This document shows, one piece after another, positions 1-6,410 of a stretch of DNA of 15,721 nucleotides. A program made the translations under genes and the position numbers. The stretch spans positions 1 through 15,721 of the forward strand of contig CAZRRN010000058.1 of the NCBI GenBank assembly GCA_964602475.1. Reading direction: 5' to 3'. Position 1 is the stretch's first letter, and every line of letters starts with the position of its first letter. Source of the stretch: SZUA-448 sp964602475 (GTDB lineage: Bacteria > Bacillota > Clostridia > Lachnospirales > Lachnospiraceae). The notes under the pieces were generated by a model, which was given only the letters and a program-made list of their open reading frames with translations, did not search any database and had not been told where the DNA came from.

Positions 1-118
1 TTTTTGTTTGATAGTTTGTAGGTGCAACAGGATGCTTACTCGACCAGACCAACAAAATGACGATGCCTGCAATCAATACCAATAGGACAATACCAATTAT
101 TTTCATTATTTTATTCAT
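1..118 (-). CDS. N-terminus of a membrane-anchored protein, possibly an alpha/beta hydrolase (partial)
   Basis: Reading leftward from the ATG at 118-116, the frame is open for 39 codons to the window edge, so only the N-terminus is present. It starts MNKIMK, followed by one hydrophobic helix of about 20 residues (IIGIVLLVLIAGIVILLVW). It then becomes polar (SSKHPVAPTNYQTK), as expected for a membrane anchor or uncleaved signal with an extracytoplasmic body. An in-frame ATG at 145-143 would add nine residues, but it lies only about 10 nt from the predicted transcription start, so 118 is preferred. Neither start has a clear Shine-Dalgarno. Clostridial alpha/beta hydrolases often begin this way, but the visible part is too short to assign a function. 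The gene is divergent from the tetR-type gene and is a plausible target of it. Confidence 0.5.
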   Translation of the reverse strand, partial: MNKIMKIIGIVLLVLIAGIVILLVWSSKHPVAPTNYQTK

Positions 119-162
119 TTTATTCTTATGCTTTTGGTGGAACATCTGTACCACTTGCGATA

Positions 163-190
163 ATTATATCAAGAAATATCGTCTTTTCAA
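163..190 (-). promoter_or_regulatory. Predicted sigma-A promoter for the leftward partial gene
   Basis: On the minus strand, TTGAAA (190-185) and TATAAT (168-163) are separated by 16 bp. That is 5/6 and 6/6 matches to the consensus. Transcription would start near 156. An imperfect inverted repeat (CGATA at 158-162, TATCG at 177-181) spans the -10 region and could be an operator. Confidence 0.6.
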
Positions 191-253
191 TAGTCACAGG
201 TTGAACTGGTACAAAACCACGTAAATTATTCCAGTCTCAATGACTATCATTTG

Positions 254-271
254 TCTAGTTTGAAATCTAGA
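254..271. promoter_or_regulatory. Imperfect palindrome overlapping the tetR -35 element
   Basis: TCTAG (254-258) and CTAGA (267-271) flank an 8-bp centre, and 14 of 18 positions are symmetric. The dyad covers the -35 hexamer of the tetR promoter (260-265). A bound protein would therefore block it. This is an alternative to the TGGTACA elements as the autoregulatory operator. Confidence 0.4.
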
Positions 272-288
272 TAATGATGTGGTACACT
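260..288 (+). promoter_or_regulatory. Predicted sigma-A promoter of the TetR-family gene
   Basis: TTGAAA (260-265) and TACACT (283-288) are separated by exactly 17 bp, giving 5/6 and 4/6 matches to consensus. The predicted transcript starts near 295. A strong Shine-Dalgarno AGGAGGG (307-313) lies 7 nt before the ATG at 321. Confidence 0.6.
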
Positions 289-320
289 TGTAGCACATAT
301 AATTTCAGGAGGGATTTCCT

Positions 321-836
321 ATGGAAAGAAGACATCCCGCAAGTGTGTTTGTACGTGAATGTATCACCAAAGCACTGTTTATGCTGATGAAGAATAAGGA
401 TTATCAAGACATAACCATCTCAGAAATTGTCAGGACAGCAGGGGTCAGTCGCAATTCGTTTTACCGTAATTACCAATCCATTGAGGATATTCTTCGGCAG
501 TATCTCATAGAGCAAACATCCCAGTGGTGGAAGGAATATCTGGCGCATTTGCATCCCAATGTGATTGAAGAGACTTCTCAGCATTTTCTTAATATGAGAG
601 AGGAAATCCTTCTTCTCTATAAGGAAGGATTGTCTCATTTGCTCATGGAGCATATCGTGTTGTGCGGAAAACAAAGTCTGACTGGAGAAATCAGAAATGC
701 TTATCAGATTGCTTTTGTGTCCGGTGGACTTTGGGGGCTGACCAACGAATGGATATTACGTGGAATGAAGGAAACGCCCCAGCAAATGCAGGAACTCTTT
801 TTGATGCAGGGTCAATCAGACGACATCTCTTCATGA
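321..836 (+). CDS. TetR/AcrR-family transcriptional regulator
   Basis: This 171-residue protein has an N-terminal helix-turn-helix of the TetR class. The region at residues 30-55 (DITISEIVRTAGVSRNSFYRNY) contains the TetR signature turn GVSRxxFYRxY. The remainder is helical and ends with a GGLWGLTNEWILRGMKETPQQM segment, typical of the TetR_C_7-like ligand-binding domain found in many Firmicutes regulators. The start is secure, with AGGAGGG 7 nt upstream and a 17-bp-spaced promoter. It is divergent from a membrane-anchored protein and probably controls it and itself; no ligand can be deduced. Its stop codon is only a few bases before the VirD4/TraG remnant, so the last few residues could derive from a rearrangement junction. 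The family call is strong, but the target is inferred. Confidence 0.88.
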   Translation: MERRHPASVFVRECITKALFMLMKNKDYQDITISEIVRTAGVSRNSFYRNYQSIEDILRQYLIEQTSQWWKEYLAHLHPNVIEETSQHFLNMREEILLLYKEGLSHLLMEHIVLCGKQSLTGEIRNAYQIAFVSGGLWGLTNEWILRGMKETPQQMQELFLMQGQSDDISS

Positions 837-840
837 AACG

Positions 841-1200
841 CTGCCACAGCATCTTACATTCCTCATAGACGAATTTGCCAATGTCACGTTGCCGGATTCC
901 TTTGTAGAGAAGCTTTCTACCATGCGAAGCAGGAATATGTCAGTGGTTATTATTGTGCAAAGCTTGATTTAGCTTAAGCGTAAATTCCCGAAATTTGATA
1001 TGGATAAGGACTTAATCGGTAACTGTTCTATTATTGATATTTTGGGTGCGCCGGATATGGATTCCTGTGAATATTTAAGTAAGCATTATGGTACGCAGAT
1101 AATTCATAAAGCAAGTGATTCCGATGCAAAGGATTATAAGGGTCAGTCTTCAAGAAGTGGGGAAGTTATGAAAAAGAGTCTTCTTTCTGCAGATCAATCT
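841..1200 (+). pseudogene. Degraded VirD4/TraG-type conjugation coupling protein fragment
   Basis: In the frame containing codon 862-864, the translation reads LPQHLTFLIDEFANV, then LPDSFVEKLSTMRSRNMSVVIIVQSLI, a TAG at 970-972, then LKRKFP and IGNCSIIDILGAPDMDSCEYLSKHYGTQI. It fades out after LLSADQ near 1200. LLDEFANV, STMRSRxxS, QSLAQLK, GNC and LG are hallmarks of the C-terminal ATPase half (Walker B region onward) of the VirD4/TraG coupling ATPase of conjugative elements. Here there is no N-terminus, no Walker A and no start codon. The TAG falls where relatives have the Q of QSLAQ, so one C-to-T change explains it. The stretch 1000-1278 is open and could be miscalled as a 92-residue protein. 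It is best read as the remnant of a lost integrative conjugative element. No other transfer genes are visible. Confidence 0.8.
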
Positions 1201-1228
1201 GTTACAACCATTCATCATGCAGAAGAAA

Positions 1229-2185
1229 TCAGTGGCTGTTACGATACTGGATTGGAGTCATTCCGGTTTTTCTCTTAAATAGATTCGTGAAGTTATTGTT
1301 ATCATAAATACCTACTTCATGTGCAATTTTGATTGCAGGTAGGGTAGTGTTTGTGAGCAGGGATTTTGCTTTGTTAATGCGCAGTGTAATTAAATAATCA
1401 TTTGGCGAAAACCCTGTATATTTTTTGAATTCTCTCGAAAGGTAGTATTTTGAAACCCCGGCAAAGTCAGACAGAAAATCAAGGGTGAGCGGTTGTGTGA
1501 AATTACTATCCATATATTTGATGAGATATCGGATGTTTTCCGGCAGGGCAGAGTCTTTCATAGCTTCATTAGCCTTCGTTTTCAGAAGATGACTCAGCAG
1601 ACTGTCAATGCAGTTTGATGCCAGCCAGTCACGATTCAGAATTGGTTGACTATAAAGTCCCAATAAAGTTTCCAGATATTCCTGAATATTTCCGGAAAGC
1701 GGTTCATGGAAAACAGGTGAAGCATATTGCACGAACTGACTGTGGTGATAAGAAAGCAGAGGACCGCCGATGTGCAGGATAGCAATATCCCACACGTCGG
1801 ATACTGCCTCATAATAATGATAGTTATTACAGTTGATATAAAACCCGTCACCTTTGGAAAGATGGTATTCTTTTTCTTCATATCTTAAAATTCCGGTTCC
1901 GGAATAGGTGTATCCAATCATAAAAGAATCAAAATTCCAACGCTCCGTATAGGAATGCTTTTGGTAATAGAATCGGTCAAAGTCTTCCATAAAGTATAGA
2001 TGCCCCATTGCAAAATCTGAAATAGGTGGCTTTTGGAAGGCATCAACACTTCCGGATATAGAAAAATTGGCATTTGCAATGGCCTTTACGTTATATCCTC
2101 GTTCAATGGCATCTTCATATGATATTTTTCTAGAGGTTAATCTCTTTTCGGTTTTTGTTTTTTCAAAATGAATTCCTTCGAACAT
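1229..2185 (-). CDS. AraC-family transcriptional regulator of the glycoside locus
   Basis: This 318-residue protein has a cupin-like sensor domain at roughly residues 80-165 (IGYTYSGTGILRYEEKEYHLSKGDGFYINCNNYHYYEAV). A C-terminal AraC/XylS double helix-turn-helix covers residues 215-318, with LDFLSDFAGVSKYYLSREFKKYTGFSPNDYL and then IAHEVGIYDNNNFTNLFKRKTGMTPIQYR. About 60 residues precede the cupin and match nothing I recognise. The start at 2185 is supported by GTGAGGG (2198-2192), 6 nt upstream. It is divergent from the symporter/GH3/GH78 run, the classic position for a sugar-responsive activator. The intergenic region holds direct repeats spaced like AraC half-sites, one of which covers its own -35, implying autoregulation. 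The inducer is probably a mono- or disaccharide from the imported glycoside (inference). The 3' end lies close to the VirD4 remnant. Confidence 0.92.
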   Translation of the reverse strand: MFEGIHFEKTKTEKRLTSRKISYEDAIERGYNVKAIANANFSISGSVDAFQKPPISDFAMGHLYFMEDFDRFYYQKHSYTERWNFDSFMIGYTYSGTGILRYEEKEYHLSKGDGFYINCNNYHYYEAVSDVWDIAILHIGGPLLSYHHSQFVQYASPVFHEPLSGNIQEYLETLLGLYSQPILNRDWLASNCIDSLLSHLLKTKANEAMKDSALPENIRYLIKYMDSNFTQPLTLDFLSDFAGVSKYYLSREFKKYTGFSPNDYLITLRINKAKSLLTNTTLPAIKIAHEVGIYDNNNFTNLFKRKTGMTPIQYRNSH

Positions 2186-2205
2186 ATTATTCCCTCACCA
2201 GTAAA

Positions 2206-2302
2206 AGCAAAATAATTGTATTGCGTTGAAATAATGGGACAAATACATTATATATCAGGACAAGTATTATAGCAAGATTATATGATATATGAGCAAAATA
2301 AT
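2206..2302 (+). repeat. Three AGCAA(A/G)AT(A/T)AT direct repeats, candidate AraC-type operators
   Basis: The 11-mer AGCAAAATAAT occurs exactly at 2206-2216 and 2292-2302. A 9/11 variant, AGCAAGATTAT, lies at 2271-2281. All are in the same orientation. The last two start 21 bp apart (two helical turns), and the downstream one ends just before the symporter's -35 region. That is the geometry of an activating AraC-type tandem site. The third copy lies 65 bp further upstream, inside the regulator's leader, where a looping or repressing site would be. Recognition by the neighbouring regulator is inferred. Confidence 0.5.
2247..2275 (-). promoter_or_regulatory. Predicted promoter of the AraC-family gene
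   Basis: On the minus strand, TTGCTA (2275-2270) and TATAAT (2252-2247) are separated by 17 bp, giving 4/6 and 6/6 matches. The start would be near 2240, leaving a leader of about 55 nt. The -35 overlaps the half-site at 2271-2281, so binding there should repress this promoter. Confidence 0.55.
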
Positions 2303-2325
2303 CAGCTTTCAATTATATTTGAATT

Positions 2326-2334
2326 TGGTATGAT
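2326..2334 (+). promoter_or_regulatory. Extended -10 promoter of the glycoside operon
   Basis: TGGTATGAT is an extended -10 (TG-N-TATGAT, hexamer 2329-2334, 5/6). The best -35 at 16-17 bp spacing (around 2306-2312, CTTTCAA) is poor. A weak -35 directly downstream of tandem AraC-type half-sites is what an activator-dependent promoter looks like. Transcription would start near 2341, about 38 nt before the symporter ATG. Confidence 0.5.
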
Positions 2335-2378
2335 GAACATACACAGATAGTGTTTTGATTATTGCGGAGGGAGAAGCT

Positions 2379-3857
2379 ATGGAAAAAGAAAAGAGAAAAA
2401 ATAAAAATCGTGAAGATTGGTTAACGACAAAAAAAGAGAGGTTTCATTATTATATTGGAGATTTGGGCAGAACCCTGGAGGGCTATATTGTCACGGCATT
2501 TATGACTCTGTTTTTACTTTTTCAGGGAATTGACCTATTGTCTGTATCTGCAGCCATTTTAGTTGTGAAAGTAATTGATGCTTTAGACGATGTAATCTTT
2601 GGATTCTTGATTGATAAAATCAATATTAAAAACAGCAAGTTACTGGGAAGAATTGCAGGAGAAGGAAAATACCTTCCATGGTATCGGGCAACATTTTACC
2701 TATTCCCGATTTTTACCGTTTTATTCTTCCTAATGCCACAGCAGGTTCCAAATATGGTAAAGATTATCTGGTTTATGATTACATATCTTTTATATGATTT
2801 TTCATATACCTTGGTTGAGGTGCCAATGAATTCCATGATTGTTTCATTGACCGATAATATAGATGAGCGTAACAGTATTCTTCAGACAAAGGGAATTATT
2901 TCAGGAATTGCAACGGTATTTGCAGGTGTCATCTGGATGCTACTTGTCAGTGAACATGTAGGATTTTCCATTCGCTCTGTGGCTATTGTATCTTCCGTTA
3001 TTTTCTTTTTTATGATGCTTCCGCTGACTTCAAAAGTAAAGGAGCATAATGTAGAGTTGAAGAACGCAGAGGATGAAGATGCGGTAGAACACTATTCATT
3101 AAAAGACATGTTTACATGTATTAAGACGAATAAGTACATGGCAGTGATTCTGCTTTCCACATTTATTATGGGAGCGCTTGCAACGGGAAGTTCCCTTGGC
3201 ACCTATGCATCTTACTATTTATATGGAGATTCCATGATTTTGGTGATTCCGATTGCCATTGCATTTATTCCGCAACTGATAGCACAGTTAAATACAGAGA
3301 GATTATGTAGAAAGTTCGGAAAGAAAAGAGTGTTCATGGTATGCGGTATTGTTGGCGGCTTGATTTACGGAAGTATCTTTTTTGCTGGGTATCATAATTT
3401 TGTACTGATTACCATTCTTTTGGTTTTGCAGGCGGCACCGGGAAATATGGCGAATATAGCGAAAACATTCTTTACACCAGATACAATTGAATATACGAGA
3501 TACAAGACCGGAAAAGACTGCTCCGGAATCTTCTTCTCATTAAATGCATTCATTAACAAGCTTACAACAAGTATCGCGTCCTCTCTTGGAATTTTTATTC
3601 TGGGACTTTCCAGCTGGATTACCGCCGAGGCAGACAGCTTTGAAGAATTGGCTCGTTTAAATGTTGTTCAGCCACAGAGTGCATTAGACGTGCTTTGGAT
3701 TGTATATATGGCGATTCCTGCAATCGGAACCCTGCTTGCTATTTTAGTGATGGCATTTTATGGTCTGAAGGATAAGGATGCTGCATTGATGGCAAAATGC
3801 AACGCCGGTGAGATTACCAGAGAAGAATGTGAAGCACAGCTGAGCAAAAAATATTAA
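2379..3857 (+). CDS. GPH-family glycoside:cation symporter 1
   Basis: This is a 492-residue protein with about 12 hydrophobic segments. It belongs to the major-facilitator-related GPH (glycoside-pentoside-hexuronide:cation symporter, MelB/UidB-like) family. The N-terminal part has the family pattern VVKVIDALDDVIFGFLIDKIN, where the acidic residues correspond to the cation-binding Asp region of MelB. The usual GKxRPW loop is replaced by GEGKYLPWYRATFYLFP, so it is a diverged branch. A TTG at 2355 is in frame, but the ATG at 2379 is chosen because GGAGGGAG (2366-2373) sits 5 nt before it. It is the first gene of the run, preceded by the AraC-type sites and promoter, and is separated by 72 bp from the GH3 gene. 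It probably imports the glycoside whose hydrolases follow. The substrate and coupling ion cannot be read from the sequence. Confidence 0.88.
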   Translation: MEKEKRKNKNREDWLTTKKERFHYYIGDLGRTLEGYIVTAFMTLFLLFQGIDLLSVSAAILVVKVIDALDDVIFGFLIDKINIKNSKLLGRIAGEGKYLPWYRATFYLFPIFTVLFFLMPQQVPNMVKIIWFMITYLLYDFSYTLVEVPMNSMIVSLTDNIDERNSILQTKGIISGIATVFAGVIWMLLVSEHVGFSIRSVAIVSSVIFFFMMLPLTSKVKEHNVELKNAEDEDAVEHYSLKDMFTCIKTNKYMAVILLSTFIMGALATGSSLGTYASYYLYGDSMILVIPIAIAFIPQLIAQLNTERLCRKFGKKRVFMVCGIVGGLIYGSIFFAGYHNFVLITILLVLQAAPGNMANIAKTFFTPDTIEYTRYKTGKDCSGIFFSLNAFINKLTTSIASSLGIFILGLSSWITAEADSFEELARLNVVQPQSALDVLWIVYMAIPAIGTLLAILVMAFYGLKDKDAALMAKCNAGEITREECEAQLSKKY

Positions 3858-3929
3858 TAAGTTATTATAGAGAAATAATTTGGATGAGAGTGCATAACCA
3901 TCTTCCATTGGCATAAGGAGATAAAAAGT

Positions 3930-6410
3930 ATGGAACTTCATGTATATGAAAAGGAGCACATAGAGCTGATCAGAAAGTCGGCATCGGAATGCATGGTGTT
4001 GCTAAAAAACGATGGCTCATTTCCAATACAAGAGGCTGGAAATGTAGCCTTATACGGTAGTGGCGCAAGAAGAACCATAAAGGGTGGAACCGGCTCGGGA
4101 GATGTCAATGTACGACATTTCACTACCATAGAAGAAGGATTAGAAAATGCGGGTTTTACAGTTAATACAAAAGAATGGCTGGATTCCTATGAAGTAATAT
4201 ACAGAGATTCTCGAAAACAGTTTGTGCAGAATATTAAGGCAGAAGCAAAGGCAAAAGGAATACCAGCGGTTTTGCTTGGCATGGGTGCTGTTATGCCGGA
4301 ACCGGAATATGAGCTTCCGTTGAAACCGGGAGGGGATCTTGCTATTTATGTACTTTCCAGAATTTCAGGCGAAGGTTCGGACCGCAAAGTTATAAAAGGT
4401 GATTTTCTTCTGACGGATACAGAGGTAAGGGATATTCTGGCATTACAGAAATCGCATAAGAGATTTTTGCTGGTATTAAATGTTGGTGGTGTTGTGGATT
4501 TGACACCGCTTCAGGAGGTAAAAAATATACTGTTGCTTTCACAGGTAGGTATTAGCATTGGTGATTCCTTTGCGGATGTGCTATTGGGAAAATCATATCC
4601 ATCCGGAAAACTTACTACTACCTGGGCTGCATATGACGATTACTGCAAAGAAGGAAGTTTTGGAGAACAGGACGATACTCGCTATAATGAGGGAATCTAT
4701 GTAGGCTATCGCTATTTTGATACAGTTGGTAAGACACCAATGTATCCGTTTGGCTATGGGCTTGGTTACACTTCATTTGCTATTAATAAAAAAAAGATGG
4801 TTGTGGAAGACAGCCGGGTTATAGTCTCAGCAATAGTAAAGAACACAGGTGTATATACCGGAAAAGAAACCCTGCAAGTCTATGTGTCCGTTCCGAATGG
4901 CGATTTGGACCAGCCTTATCAGGTGTTAGCAGGGTTTGAAAAAACAAAGGAATTAAGCCCGGGGGAAAGCACCATGGTAAACGTGGAGTTTGCAATGGAA
5001 CAACTGGCATCTTTTTATACAAAAAAATGTGCAGCTCTTTTAGAAGCCGGAAAATATATCATTCGCGTAGGAAACAGTAGCAGAAATACAAAGATATGTG
5101 GTGTGATTTGTATACAGCAGGAAATTGCGGTAGAAAAGTTATCTCATGTAGGCAGCACACCGGATTTTGAAGACTGGAAACCTTTGAATGTGGAATTAAT
5201 GCAAAACGAAGAAGCTTGTCAGGCTGAAGAATTTGTTTTAGATGCAAAAAATTTTGCAAAGCAGAAAAAAAGAATAGCGGCTGAACCGGAGAAAGAAGAA
5301 AAACAACTTATTGCAGAATTGAGCGATGAAGAGCTGGCTTATCTTTGCTTGGGCGGTTTTAGGGATGAGGGAAGCAAGAGTGTTATTGGAACTGCGGGTA
5401 TGGCGGTTGCAGGCGCAGCAGGAGAAACGACGCAGAGACTGGAAGAAAGAGGCATCCCAAGGCTTGTCATGGCAGACGGGCCGGCAGGTCTGCGCATCAG
5501 TCCACAGTATGGAATTGATGAGGAAGGTATGTATATTATTGGAGAGTCTGTACCATCAGCAATGCTGGAATTTATTGATGAAGCTTTTTTGAATGCTTTT
5601 GGAAAAAAGGAAAGCGGTGAGAAAAAAGAACGCCACGGAAAAGAGTATGAGCAGTATTGTACAGCTATTCCAATCGGAACGGCTTTGGCACAGAGCTGGA
5701 ATCTAAAACTGTGTGAAGCCTGTGGAGATATGGTAGGAGATGAAATGGAGAGATTCGGCATTCATCTATGGCTGGCTCCTGCTCTTAACATTCATCGTAA
5801 CGTACTTTGCGGAAGAAATTTTGAGTATTATTCCGAAGATCCGCTAATTAGCGGAAAGATAGCCTCTGCTATTACCAAAGGTGTTCAGAAGCATTCGGGT
5901 TGTGGAGTGACAATAAAACATTTTGTTGCAAATAATCAGGAAACAAATCGTTTCCATTCTAACAGTATAATGAGTGAACGCACGCTTCGAGATATTTATT
6001 TAAAAGGGTTTGAAATTGCAGTAAAGGAAGCGAAGCCACATGCACTCATGACATCTTATAATTTGCTAAATGGTGAGCACACCTCACAGAGAAGGGATTT
6101 GAACATTACAGTCCTTAGAGAGGAATGGGGATACGAAGGATTAATCATGTCAGACTGGGTAACTCCGGGGCTGGTACCGGGAGTAAAGTTTAAATATCCA
6201 TATGCCTGTGCATCCGGAAGCATTAAGGCCGGCAATGATATTATGATGCCAGGAACAAGATTGGATCATCAGAACCTGATGGAAGCGTTGGAAGATCCAG
6301 AACATGAATATCATATTACTCGAGCTCATTTGGAGATGTGTGCAGAGAATGTGATTAAAGTCGCAAGGAAACTAGGAGGAGCCAAAGATGCTGGAAAGAG
6401 ACCAATATAA
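3930..6410 (+). CDS. GH3 glycoside hydrolase with inverted domain order (beta-glucosidase-like)
   Basis: This 826-residue GH3 enzyme has its domains in reverse of the usual order. The alpha/beta-sandwich (GH3 C domain) comes first (residues 1-281, ending MYPFGYGLGYTSF). A fibronectin-III-like domain follows (about 285-395), then a charged linker (400-460), then the TIM-barrel GH3 N domain (about 460-820). Barrel motifs are D516 in ADGPAGLR, R629 in GRNFEYYSEDP, K663-H664 in KHFVANNQE, and the nucleophile D742 in IMSDW. The likely acid/base is E148 in SGEGSDR, in the first domain. All key residues are present, so it should be an active retaining enzyme, most probably beta-glucosidase. GH3 also includes xylosidases and others, so specificity is not certain. 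No signal peptide is present, so it is cytoplasmic. AAGGAG (3915-3920) precedes the start. The 3' end overlaps the next gene by 23 bp. Confidence 0.93.
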   Translation: MELHVYEKEHIELIRKSASECMVLLKNDGSFPIQEAGNVALYGSGARRTIKGGTGSGDVNVRHFTTIEEGLENAGFTVNTKEWLDSYEVIYRDSRKQFVQNIKAEAKAKGIPAVLLGMGAVMPEPEYELPLKPGGDLAIYVLSRISGEGSDRKVIKGDFLLTDTEVRDILALQKSHKRFLLVLNVGGVVDLTPLQEVKNILLLSQVGISIGDSFADVLLGKSYPSGKLTTTWAAYDDYCKEGSFGEQDDTRYNEGIYVGYRYFDTVGKTPMYPFGYGLGYTSFAINKKKMVVEDSRVIVSAIVKNTGVYTGKETLQVYVSVPNGDLDQPYQVLAGFEKTKELSPGESTMVNVEFAMEQLASFYTKKCAALLEAGKYIIRVGNSSRNTKICGVICIQQEIAVEKLSHVGSTPDFEDWKPLNVELMQNEEACQAEEFVLDAKNFAKQKKRIAAEPEKEEKQLIAELSDEELAYLCLGGFRDEGSKSVIGTAGMAVAGAAGETTQRLEERGIPRLVMADGPAGLRISPQYGIDEEGMYIIGESVPSAMLEFIDEAFLNAFGKKESGEKKERHGKEYEQYCTAIPIGTALAQSWNLKLCEACGDMVGDEMERFGIHLWLAPALNIHRNVLCGRNFEYYSEDPLISGKIASAITKGVQKHSGCGVTIKHFVANNQETNRFHSNSIMSERTLRDIYLKGFEIAVKEAKPHALMTSYNLLNGEHTSQRRDLNITVLREEWGYEGLIMSDWVTPGLVPGVKFKYPYACASGSIKAGNDIMMPGTRLDHQNLMEALEDPEHEYHITRAHLEMCAENVIKVARKLGGAKDAGKRPI

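Larger units (their letters stand above)
147..286. repeat. Three TGGTACA copies in the divergent intergenic region (candidate operator half-sites)
   Basis: TGGTACA occurs at 207-213 and 280-286, and in inverted orientation (TGTACCA) at 147-153. The outer pair extends to 8 bp (TGTACCAC 147-154, GTGGTACA 279-286). One outer copy sits at the predicted start site of the leftward promoter, and the other overlaps the -10 of the tetR promoter. This placement suits a repressor acting on both genes. The match to a TetR-family regulator is inferred from location only. Confidence 0.4.

Noticed and set aside
1000..1278. Open frame of 92 codons that could be called a small hypothetical protein.
   Set aside because: It is the 3' continuation of the coupling-protein fragment after its internal TAG. 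It has no Shine-Dalgarno and its tail runs antisense into the AraC gene.
2355..2378. TTG start at 2355 extending symporter 1 by eight residues.
   Set aside because: The Shine-Dalgarno GGAGGGAG lies inside this extension and is correctly spaced for the ATG at 2379.
3859..3881. Possible hairpin between the symporter 1 and GH3 genes (AAGTTATT at 3859-3866, AATAATTT at 3874-3881).
   Set aside because: The 8-bp stem is all A/T pairs with one G-U and is not followed by a T-tract, so it is not a convincing terminator. I treat the operon as continuous here.
5339..5761. Long antisense open frame within the GH3 gene, and similar antisense frames in other genes.
   Set aside because: No ribosome-binding site, low-complexity composition, and fully inside well-supported genes on the other strand.
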